Shown here: one piece after another, positions 1 through 5,405 of the stretch | Layout of the letters: each line of letters opens with the position of its first letter | Numbering within the stretch: the first letter of the stretch is position 1 | DNA from: an uncultured Bacteroidales bacterium | GTDB taxonomy: Bacteria; Bacteroidota; Bacteroidia; Bacteroidales; Bacteroidaceae | NCBI GenBank assembly: GCA_947367415.1 | Contig: CANBEE010000194.1 | Location: forward strand, 1-5,405 | DNA length: 5,405 bases | Direction: 5' to 3' | Translations under genes and position numbers: made by a program | The notes under the pieces: model-generated | What the model was told of the DNA's origin: nothing | Databases searched by the model: none | What the model saw: only the letters and a program-made list of their open reading frames with translations

Positions 1-13
1 AATAATCTCCTAT

Positions 14-149
14 ATATGGCGAAAGTTCATAAATCGGTCGGCTTTGGCATGAGCGGCATGGATTTTTGTACACTCCACGTTGCCGTATCTGTACAAATTT
101 ACAAGTCCGTCTCTGCCATTGCCAACCGATTTATGAACTTTCGCCAATA
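14..149. repeat. 130-bp imperfect palindrome, MITE-like, with flanking ATA
   Basis: Positions 17-38 and 125-146 are perfect 22-bp inverted repeats, starting TGGCGAAAGTTC and ending GAACTTTCGCCA. Pairing continues inward in blocks: 40-42 with 121-123, 45-49 with 114-118, 54-56 with 107-109, and 65-72 (TTTGTACA) with 90-97 (TGTACAAA), leaving a 17-nt loop at 73-89. The outer arms are directly flanked by ATA on both sides (14-16 and 147-149), which could be a short target-site duplication. No T-run follows either arm, so a simple terminator is unlikely. Perfect ends, a decayed interior and no coding capacity fit a miniature inverted-repeat element or a dispersed palindromic repeat. That identity is inference, because copy number cannot be seen here. 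A 70-residue minus-strand reading frame across it is not supported as a gene. Confidence 0.6.
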
Positions 150-430
150 GCAGTAAGGTGATTTTAGCTAAATATTTTTTTCGTACAAAGAACTTTTTGG
201 GGAGTACATAAGTGCCCCTCAATGGAATTCCAGAGGAAGAAATGGGCGAATCATTGATAATCGTGCAATATATTTCGCCAACGGATTAATGAGTAGTATA
301 CTTTTATTGAGGATTTTGTGGCGCTGAATGATTGCAATGGCTACTCTTTTTATGTGCCGATGTTGCTGGCATCTTGTCTTTGAAAGTAATAGTATTGAAG
401 GAATAAGTGCGAAATGTAAAAAAAATACAT
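150..430. other. AT-rich non-coding stretch with no recognised gene
   Basis: I see no supported gene, RNA or terminator in this interval. It is AT-rich, contains a short TTTAGCTAAA palindrome at 163-172, and has only short reading frames without recognisable composition or motifs. It most likely serves as upstream spacer and regulatory DNA for the gene starting at 461. Confidence 0.5.
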
Positions 431-446
431 TACTTTTGTATTGTTT
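431..446 (+). promoter_or_regulatory. Bacteroidetes-type promoter, -7 box
   Basis: TACTTTTG at 431-438 matches the Bacteroidetes sigma-ABfr -7 consensus TAnnTTTG exactly. I could not find a convincing TTG-type -33 element at the usual 19-21 bp upstream, so only half of the promoter is supported. A start near 443-446 would give a leader of roughly 15-18 nt before the ATG at 461. The leader is AT-rich and lacks a Shine-Dalgarno site, as is common in this phylum. Confidence 0.5.
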
Positions 447-460
447 TATAAACTTATATT

Positions 461-2134
461 ATGAAAAGACATACTCTACTATTCGCACTGTGTGCCCTGG
501 CGCTGACTGTGGAAGCACAAAACACGAGAGACAGAAAAGCACCGCTCGAGGATGTGAACAAGGTGCGTGACCTCACGCTTGACAGTTTGAACAAGGCCAA
601 CACGGCTCGCCCTATACCCGGCTCGTCGCGTAAGGGAACTAACCCTGTGCTGTTTCTTGTGGGTAACAGTACCATGCGTACAGGTACGCTGGGCAACGGT
701 AACAATGGCCAGTGGGGCTGGGGATATTTTGCCCACGAATACTTCGATGAGAACCGTATTACGGTGGAGAACCATGCGCTCGGTGGCACCAGTAGCCGTA
801 CCTTCTATAATAGATTATGGCCTGCCGTGCTCGAAGGCGTGAAGCCCGGCGACTGGGTAATCATCGAGTTGGGACACAACGACAATGGCCCGTACGACCA
901 TGGTCGTGCTCGCGCATCCATCCCTGGCATCGGTACTGACAGCATGGTGGTGACCATCAAGGAGACGGGTGCCGTGGAAACGGTGTTCAGTTATGGTGAG
1001 TATATGCGTAAGTTCATCCGCGACGTGCGCAGCAAGGGGGCTCATCCCGTACTTTGCTCATTGACTCCTCGCAACTCTTGGGTCGGCGCGGATGGAGCGC
1101 CGATTGCGACGACGGAAGATTTATCTTCCCAAAGGAGTTTGACAATCACTCGTAAGCGTGATACCTTCACCAAGTGGCAGCAGGAGATAGCTCGCGAGAT
1201 GGATGTGCCCTGGATTGACCTTGAGGGTACTACTGCCCGCAAGTTTGAGGCATATGGCCCTTGGAAGGTGAATTATATGTTCTACCTCGACAAGATACAC
1301 ACCAGCGAGTTTGGTGCAAAGACCAATGCCCGCTCGGCTGCCGAGGCTATTGCTGCTTGCGACGGATTGGCACTGAAGGACTACCTCTTGCCACTCGACC
1401 TGCCCAAGGAGCAGTTTGTGCGTGAGGCTGGCAAGCCCGTCGTATTCTTTACTGGCGACAGCACCGTGAAGAACGAAGATAAGGATGAGAACAGCATGTG
1501 GGGATGGGCGAGTGTGGCTCACACCGTGTTCAACACCAAGAAGTGTACGCTCGTCAATGCAGCCAAGGCTGGCCGCAGTGCCCGCACCTTCGTAGAGGAG
1601 GGTCGTTGGGAGAAGGTGTATAACAGTATACAGCCCGGCGACTATGTGCTCATTCAGTTTGGTCATAACGACATGGGTGACATTGCCGGTGGCAAGGCTC
1701 GTGCCGACATCCGTGGTGTGAAAGACAGCAGCCATGTATACCGCCTCGAGAAGGACCGCACCTATAAAGTGGTATACTCTTACGGCTGGTACTTGCGTAA
1801 GTTTGTAGGTGACGTACGCGAGAAGGGTGGTACCCCTGTCATCGTGAGCATGACTCCGCGCAACGAGTGGCCTAATGGCAAGATGGAGCGTCGCCCGGGC
1901 AGCTGTGCCTCATGGGCCAAAGAGGTAGCCGATGAGCTCGGCGTAGCCTTCGTGGACATGCATAACCTCACTGCCGACTACCTCGACCGCAAGGCGGGTA
2001 GCAAGGAGAAGGCTGCCAAGTACTACAAGCGCGACCATACACACACTTCGCTCCTCGGTGCTCAGCTCAATGCCAAGATGTTCCGCAAGGGCATCAAGAA
2101 GACCGACTGCGATTTGAAGAAATTGATGAAATAA
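461..2134 (+). CDS. Secreted tandem SGNH-hydrolase, rhamnogalacturonan acetylesterase-like (CE12 type), two domains
   Basis: This 557-residue protein is predicted to deacetylate pectic or similar polysaccharides outside the cytoplasm. Residues 1-19 form a Sec signal peptide with a basic start, a hydrophobic core and likely cleavage after VEA; there is no lipobox. Two homologous SGNH domains follow, about 62-298 and 325-547. Domain 1 has block I GNST (nucleophile S70), block II GGTSSRTF (G109), block III GHND (N140) and block V DKIH (D277, H280). Domain 2 has GDST (S334), AGRSARTF (G371), GHND (N403) and DHTH (D525, H528). Both catalytic sets look complete, although domain 1 has Asn where GDS normally has Asp. 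Single-domain relatives are about half this length, so this is an internal duplication or fusion. Domain 1 carries about 16 extra residues near 208-232. The ATG at 461 is chosen because it begins the signal peptide just after the promoter. The family is confident; the substrate is inferred. Confidence 0.87.
   Translation: MKRHTLLFALCALALTVEAQNTRDRKAPLEDVNKVRDLTLDSLNKANTARPIPGSSRKGTNPVLFLVGNSTMRTGTLGNGNNGQWGWGYFAHEYFDENRITVENHALGGTSSRTFYNRLWPAVLEGVKPGDWVIIELGHNDNGPYDHGRARASIPGIGTDSMVVTIKETGAVETVFSYGEYMRKFIRDVRSKGAHPVLCSLTPRNSWVGADGAPIATTEDLSSQRSLTITRKRDTFTKWQQEIAREMDVPWIDLEGTTARKFEAYGPWKVNYMFYLDKIHTSEFGAKTNARSAAEAIAACDGLALKDYLLPLDLPKEQFVREAGKPVVFFTGDSTVKNEDKDENSMWGWASVAHTVFNTKKCTLVNAAKAGRSARTFVEEGRWEKVYNSIQPGDYVLIQFGHNDMGDIAGGKARADIRGVKDSSHVYRLEKDRTYKVVYSYGWYLRKFVGDVREKGGTPVIVSMTPRNEWPNGKMERRPGSCASWAKEVADELGVAFVDMHNLTADYLDRKAGSKEKAAKYYKRDHTHTSLLGAQLNAKMFRKGIKKTDCDLKKLMK
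1084..1129. repeat. Two adjacent short inverted repeats inside esterase domain 1
   Basis: CGGCGC (1084-1089) and GCGCCG (1097-1102) pair around a 7-nt loop. Twelve bases on, GGAAGAT (1114-1120) and ATCTTCC (1123-1129) pair around TT. Both lie in the codons for the domain 1 segment that has no counterpart in domain 2. Their codons (GCG, GAA, TTA, CAA, AGG) differ from the GAG, AAG, CTC and CGT/CGC preference of the rest of the gene. The palindromes are directly visible; an inserted palindromic element is inference. Confidence 0.5.
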
Positions 2135-2152
2135 TAATTATATATAGAAAGA

Positions 2153-3454
2153 ATGATGGAAAATATAGCACAACAACTGATGGCATTGCTTGACGCATCG
2201 CCTGTTAATTTCTTGGCTGCCGGTTATGTGGAGGAGCAGCTTAGAGCAGCTGGTTTTACCCATTTGGATGCTGGCAAGCCCTTCCCGATGCTGGTTCCTG
2301 GCAAGGGATATTTCGTTGCTAAGAACAATTCGGCTGTGTTTGCCTTCCGTATGGGAACGGCTCATCCTGCCGAGGCTGGTTTCAAACTCATCTGTGCCCA
2401 TAGCGACTCGCCCTGCTTCCGTGTGAAGCCTGCAGCTGAGATGTATACTGAGGGTGGGGTAGTGAAGCTTAACACTGAGGTGTATGGCGGCCCTATTCTA
2501 TATACATGGTTTGATCGTCCTCTGTCGCTTGCAGGCCGTGTGCTCTTGCGCACTGCCAATCCTCTGAAGCCCGAGGTGCGCCGCATCAAGATAGACCGTC
2601 CGCTCCTCATCATTCCCCACTTGGCTATCCATTTCAACCGTCAGGTCAACGAGGGCAACAAGCTCAGCAAGCAAGTTGATATGCTACCGGTAATCGGTAT
2701 CATCAATGAGAAGCTCGAAGCTGATAATCTCCTGCTCAAGGTGGTTGCTGAGGAGTTGGGTGTAACAATCAGTGATATCCTTGACTTTGACCTCTCGCTG
2801 TATGACACGCAGAAGGCTGAGCTCGTAGGGTTGAACAATGAGTTTATCTCATGTGGCCGTCTCGACGACCTGGCTATGGTACATGCAGGCCTCTATGCGC
2901 TTCTTAACAGCGAGGCTACCCCTATGACACAGGTGCTTGCAGTGTTCGACAATGAGGAGACAGGAAGTGGTACGAAGCAGGGAGCTGCCTCTCCCGTTCT
3001 TCGCAACTTGCTGGAGCGTGTGGTGACCAATGATGGCTGTGGTGCTGACGGACTGTATCGTGCCTTGGAACACTCATTCATGATTTCGGCCGATATGGCA
3101 CATGCGTTGCATCCTAACTATCCCAGCAAACACGACCCCACGAATCATCCTGTGATGGGCGGAGGTCCTGTCATCAAGATCAATGCAAACCAGAAGTATG
3201 TCACCGATGCCGAGTCGGCTGCCGTGTTTGCTGAGATATGCCGCTTAGCTGGTGTTCCATGTCAGTATTTTGTAAATCACTCCGACATGGCTGGTGGCTC
3301 TACATTGGGTAATATCCTTACTTCGCAGCTTCCCATGCGAGGTGTCGATATGGGTAATCCCATGTGGGGTATGCACTCGGTGCGCGAGACAGCTGCTGTG
3401 GCCGATCAGGAGTACGTATGTAAGGCATTTACAACATTCTATAACCTGAAGTAA
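2153..3454 (+). CDS. M18-family metalloaminopeptidase (aspartyl aminopeptidase-like)
   Basis: This 433-residue protein belongs to peptidase family M18, the group of DNPEP and bacterial ApeB-type enzymes. These are cytoplasmic di-zinc aminopeptidases that remove N-terminal residues, often acidic ones, from peptides. The length is normal for bacterial members. The expected ligands appear in order: H83 in CAHSDSP, D238 in CGRLDDL, the catalytic and ligand pair E268-E269 in DNEETGS, D314 in SADMAHA and H408 in WGMHSVRE. The conserved NHSDMAGGSTLG segment lies at 375-386. There is no signal peptide. Two ATGs are adjacent at 2153 and 2156; the first is used and the choice hardly matters. The gene begins 18 bp after the esterase stop with no terminator between, so co-transcription is likely, although a functional link to a secreted esterase is not obvious. 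A strong terminator follows. The family is secure; exact substrate preference is not shown by the sequence. Confidence 0.93.
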   Translation: MMENIAQQLMALLDASPVNFLAAGYVEEQLRAAGFTHLDAGKPFPMLVPGKGYFVAKNNSAVFAFRMGTAHPAEAGFKLICAHSDSPCFRVKPAAEMYTEGGVVKLNTEVYGGPILYTWFDRPLSLAGRVLLRTANPLKPEVRRIKIDRPLLIIPHLAIHFNRQVNEGNKLSKQVDMLPVIGIINEKLEADNLLLKVVAEELGVTISDILDFDLSLYDTQKAELVGLNNEFISCGRLDDLAMVHAGLYALLNSEATPMTQVLAVFDNEETGSGTKQGAASPVLRNLLERVVTNDGCGADGLYRALEHSFMISADMAHALHPNYPSKHDPTNHPVMGGGPVIKINANQKYVTDAESAAVFAEICRLAGVPCQYFVNHSDMAGGSTLGNILTSQLPMRGVDMGNPMWGMHSVRETAAVADQEYVCKAFTTFYNLK

Positions 3455-3459
3455 ATACA

Positions 3460-3503
3460 AATAGAGACGCCAGTGATGAACATTGGCGTCTCTATTCCTT
3501 TTT
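3460..3503. terminator. Strong intrinsic terminator, probably bidirectional
   Basis: A 16-bp stem pairs 3460-3475 (starting AATAGAGACGCC) with 3481-3496 (ending GGCGTCTCTATT), with one G-T wobble and a 5-nt loop ATGAA. On the plus strand it is followed by CCTTTTT, which suits termination of the aminopeptidase transcript 6 bp after its stop. On the minus strand the stem is followed by TGTATTTACTT, a weaker U-rich tail that could end the tRNA-Ser transcript. Confidence 0.88.
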
Positions 3504-3510
3504 ATATGTG

Positions 3511-3597
3511 CGGAAAGACAGGGATTCGAACCCTGGGAACAGTTACCCGTTCACCGCATTTCGAGTGCGGCCCGATCGACCACTCCGGCATCTTTCC
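3511..3597 (-). tRNA. tRNA-Ser(CGA)
   Basis: On the minus strand an 87-nt type II tRNA can be folded. The acceptor stem is GGAAAGA with TCTTTCC and discriminator G. The anticodon arm is CCGCA/TGCGG around loop CTCGAAA, with anticodon CGA at plus positions 3561-3563. The long variable arm GAACGG/CTGTTC with loop GTAA is typical of serine tRNAs, and the T-arm is CAGGG/CCCTG around TTCGAAT. It reads UCG codons. The 3' CCA is not encoded, since the next bases are CAC, so it must be added enzymatically. The gene is convergent with the aminopeptidase and divergent from the omega-amidase gene. Confidence 0.96.
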
Positions 3598-3601
3598 GCC
3601 G

Positions 3602-3609
3602 CGAAGGTA
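3602..3609 (-). promoter_or_regulatory. Candidate -7 box for tRNA-Ser
   Basis: On the minus strand TACCTTCG is one base off TAnnTTTG and lies 4 nt before the mature tRNA 5' end. If used, transcription would start at or within a few bases of the tRNA 5' end, leaving almost no 5' leader. No clear -33 TTG lies at the right spacing. Confidence 0.4.
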
Positions 3610-3665
3610 CAACTTTTTTTTAATATAGTATCGCTGATACGAGATTTTTTTATACACAACGAACA

Positions 3666-4430
3666 ATGAAGATTGCCCTTATCCAAATGAACCTTGCTTG
3701 GTGCAATACCGAAGATAACCTTCGCCAAGCCGAGGAGATGATACGCCGTCAGCCAGGTTCCGACGTTTATGTATTGCCTGAGATGTTTACTACTGGTTTC
3801 TGCATGGAACCACACCGCATAGCCGAACCTACCGAAGGCCCTACGCTCGCTTGGATGCGCTGCATGGCACGCGAGATGGATGCTGCCATCACCGGCAGTG
3901 TGGCAGCCGTAGCTCCCGATGGAGGATATAAGAATCGTATGTATTTCGTAACTCCCGATGGTAAGGTCACTCATTACGACAAGCGTCACCTCTTCAGCTA
4001 TTCGGGTGAGGACAAGCATTATGAGGCTGGCTCCGACCGTGTCATCGTGTCGTTCCGTGGCGTACGTTTCTTCCTTCAGGTGTGCTACGACCTGCGCTTC
4101 CCCGTCTTTGGCCGTAATCTCGACGACTATGATGTAGCTATCTATGTTGCCAACTGGCCCAACAAGCGCCGCATGGCATGGGACGTTCTGCTGCGTGCGC
4201 GTGCCATTGAGAATCAAGCAGTAGTCATTGGCGTGAATAGGGTAGGGAACGACCCGCTTTGCGAGTATGATGGCGGTACGGCTGCCATCGACTTCTTCGG
4301 CAATGTAGCTGCTGCCTGCGCCGACCATACAGAACAGCTGGTGACCTATGAGGTGAAGATGGATGAACTGCGCCACTACCGCGACAAGTTCCCCTCGCTG
4401 GCCGACTCGGACGACTTCCGGTTGGGGTAG
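3666..4430 (+). CDS. yafV: Omega-amidase, nitrilase superfamily (YafV type)
   Basis: This 254-residue cytoplasmic enzyme is a carbon-nitrogen hydrolase of the nitrilase superfamily. It most resembles the YafV/Nit2 omega-amidases, which hydrolyse 2-oxoglutaramate to 2-oxoglutarate and ammonia, clearing the product of glutamine transaminases. The catalytic triad is visible: E39 in VLPEMFTTGF, K106 in YDKRHLFSY and C140 in LQVCYDLRFPVF. A further conserved Glu, E115, sits in SGEDKHYEAG, and NWPNKR plus RARAIENQ follow the nucleophile as expected. Length is normal and there is no signal peptide. The start at 3666 gives the usual KIALIQMNL first strand directly after the Met. It is divergent from tRNA-Ser with a 68-bp spacer. 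No terminator is seen after its stop, so readthrough into the lipoprotein gene is likely. The family is secure; the omega-amidase substrate is inferred from subfamily motifs. Confidence 0.88.
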   Translation: MKIALIQMNLAWCNTEDNLRQAEEMIRRQPGSDVYVLPEMFTTGFCMEPHRIAEPTEGPTLAWMRCMAREMDAAITGSVAAVAPDGGYKNRMYFVTPDGKVTHYDKRHLFSYSGEDKHYEAGSDRVIVSFRGVRFFLQVCYDLRFPVFGRNLDDYDVAIYVANWPNKRRMAWDVLLRARAIENQAVVIGVNRVGNDPLCEYDGGTAAIDFFGNVAAACADHTEQLVTYEVKMDELRHYRDKFPSLADSDDFRLG

Positions 4431-4515
4431 GGGACTGCTTGTGCTGCATATGCTTGGATGGCGAATTATCTGTGAAGAAGTGATAATATATGGCGAGGTT
4501 TACCGTTAATAGAGT
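4431..4515. other. Spacer between omega-amidase and lipoprotein genes
   Basis: These 85 bases hold no convincing hairpin with a T-run and no TAnnTTTG box. The lipoprotein gene is therefore most simply read from the omega-amidase transcript, though a weak or non-consensus promoter cannot be excluded. Confidence 0.4.
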
Positions 4516-5405
4516 ATGGCAAGAGGTATGATACATAAGATGAGCGTTGCTTGGGCGATTATCGCCTTGGTGGCGACAATAATTGCTTGCAATGATGATC
4601 GTGGGTACAGTACTGACCCGACTCATCGCCTTGCCTTCTCAGCTGATACCGTATCGTTTGACACGCTTTTCACGGAAGTGAGCTCGGCTACTTACTCTTT
4701 TCTTATATATAATAGGAATAGCCATGATCTTCTGATTAAGGATGCCCGTCTGGCTGGAGGAGAAAGTTCGCCATATAGGGTCAATCTTGACGGAATGGCC
4801 GGCACTGCCTTCGGGGAGGTGGCTGTGCGTGGAGGTGATAGCCTGTATGTCTTTGTGGAGGTGACGGTAGATCCTAGGGGGCAGGATGACCCTTTCGAGG
4901 TGCGTGACTCCCTGCAGTTTGTCCTTGAGAGCGGGGTAATGCAGCAGGTGCAGTTGCGGGCTTGCGGACAAGACGCTATCGTACTTCGTGGAGTATGTAT
5001 AGATCGTGACACGTGCTTTACGGGACAGCGCCCCTACCTGATATACGATAGCCTCAGGGTGAACGAAGCGAAAACGCTTCGTCTCGAAGCCGGTGCTCGT
5101 CTTTACTTTAATGAGGGGGCTGGCCTGCAGGTGTACGGTAGCCTTGAAGCTGTAGGTACGCAAGAGGCTCCAGTAGTCTTTCGTGGAGCACGTACAGACC
5201 GAATGTTCGCATATCTTCCTTACGACCGCCTTACGGCACAATGGGGAGGTATCACGCTTCATCCTAGCAGTCTCGACAATATTTTCGTCAATTGTGATAT
5301 ACATAGTGGTACGTATGGAATAATTGCTGATAATGGACGTGTGCTTCGTGGACATTCCAAACTGAGTATGCATAATACGCAGATTCATAATGTAGAAGGT
5401 GATGC
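4516..5405 (+). CDS. Lipoprotein with right-handed beta-helix start, partial (3' end outside window)
   Basis: An open frame from 4516 runs off the window, giving 296 complete codons and no stop. Residues 1-24 are a lipoprotein signal: a basic start, the hydrophobic stretch VAWAIIALVATIIA, then lipobox IIAC with C25. The cysteine is followed by NDDRG; acidic residues at +3/+4 resemble the Bacteroidetes surface-export signal, so outer-membrane surface display is plausible. Residues about 38-160 look beta-strand rich and Ig-like (inference). Residues about 187-270 have the rhythm of right-handed parallel beta-helix rungs: LEAGARLYF, GLQVYGSLEAVGTQEAPVVFRG, then WGGITL. In-frame ATGs at 4528 and 4540 are alternative starts that keep a signal peptide. 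Codon use (AGG, ATA, GGA, GGG) is less biased than in the upstream genes, suggesting lower expression. Function is unknown; beta-helix proteins often bind or cut polysaccharide, but no catalytic motif is visible in this part. Confidence 0.82.
   Translation, partial: MARGMIHKMSVAWAIIALVATIIACNDDRGYSTDPTHRLAFSADTVSFDTLFTEVSSATYSFLIYNRNSHDLLIKDARLAGGESSPYRVNLDGMAGTAFGEVAVRGGDSLYVFVEVTVDPRGQDDPFEVRDSLQFVLESGVMQQVQLRACGQDAIVLRGVCIDRDTCFTGQRPYLIYDSLRVNEAKTLRLEAGARLYFNEGAGLQVYGSLEAVGTQEAPVVFRGARTDRMFAYLPYDRLTAQWGGITLHPSSLDNIFVNCDIHSGTYGIIADNGRVLRGHSKLSMHNTQIHNVEGD
5063..5082. repeat. Perfect 8-bp hairpin within the lipoprotein gene
   Basis: ACGAAGCG (5063-5070) and CGCTTCGT (5075-5082) pair perfectly around an AAAA loop, in codons for the segment NEAKTLR just before the first beta-helix rung. 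No T-run follows, so it is not a terminator. It may be chance or an mRNA structure. Confidence 0.4.

Noticed and set aside
94..101. Minus-strand TAAATTTG resembling a -7 box inside the palindrome
   Set aside because: It has no supported downstream gene within the window and lies in an AT-rich hairpin tip where such matches arise by chance.
194..218. GGGG/CCCC inverted arms as a possible terminator
   Set aside because: Only four base pairs are continuous and neither side has a T-run.
10..222. 70-residue minus-strand reading frame across the palindrome
   Set aside because: It reads through both arms of the inverted repeat, has no recognisable domain and no clear promoter, so it is best explained as a by-product of the repeat.
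1121..1735. 204-residue minus-strand frame
   Set aside because: It lies fully inside the esterase gene, across both conserved catalytic domains on the plus strand, and is a shadow.
3543..4376. Long 277-residue minus-strand frame
   Set aside because: It is antisense to the omega-amidase, whose catalytic triad is intact, and overlaps tRNA-Ser at its end. It is a shadow frame.
4487..4496. TATATGGCGA, also found at 13-22 at the edge of the palindrome
   Set aside because: Only 10 bases are shared, no inverted partner lies nearby, and AT-rich spacers make chance matches likely.
4639..5388. 249-residue minus-strand frame
   Set aside because: The plus strand encodes a lipoprotein with signal peptide, lipobox and beta-helix pattern through the same region and stays open to the window end. 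The minus frame shows no domain features.

Overview
The window looks like a chromosomal segment of a Bacteroidales bacterium, most likely Prevotella/Segatella-like (genus is inference). Signs: AT-rich leaders without strong Shine-Dalgarno sites, a TAnnTTTG-type -7 box before the first gene, a lipoprotein with acidic residues after its lipobox cysteine as in Bacteroidetes surface lipoproteins, and a secreted carbohydrate-esterase-like enzyme. Coding DNA is moderately GC-rich and the intergenic DNA strongly AT-rich.

Layout. Positions 1-460 hold no credible gene. They contain a 130-bp imperfect palindrome with perfect 22-bp outer arms (17-146), flanked by ATA on both sides and resembling a small non-autonomous mobile element, then AT-rich DNA ending in a promoter. 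At 461-2134 is a secreted protein with two tandem SGNH esterase domains of the rhamnogalacturonan acetylesterase (CE12-like) type. Eighteen bases later is an M18-family aminopeptidase (2153-3454), probably in the same transcript. A strong 16-bp hairpin with a T-run (3460-3503) closes this unit. Facing it on the minus strand is tRNA-Ser(CGA) (3511-3597), and the hairpin may terminate it too.

Divergent from the tRNA is an omega-amidase of the nitrilase superfamily (YafV type, 3666-4430). It is followed after 85 bases, with no visible terminator, by the 5' part of a lipoprotein gene (4516 to the window end) that has an N-terminal beta-rich region and the start of a right-handed beta-helix. The lipoprotein has no stop codon within the window.

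How the genes may work together. The esterase would remove acetyl groups from pectic or related polysaccharide outside the cytoplasm. The aminopeptidase and omega-amidase look like cytoplasmic housekeeping enzymes for peptide turnover and 2-oxo-acid amide recycling. No dedicated multi-gene system (defence, secretion, biosynthetic cluster) is visible. The most unusual signals are the 130-bp palindrome and a hairpin-rich stretch of unusual codon use inside esterase domain 1 (about 1084-1146) that has no counterpart in the paralogous domain 2.
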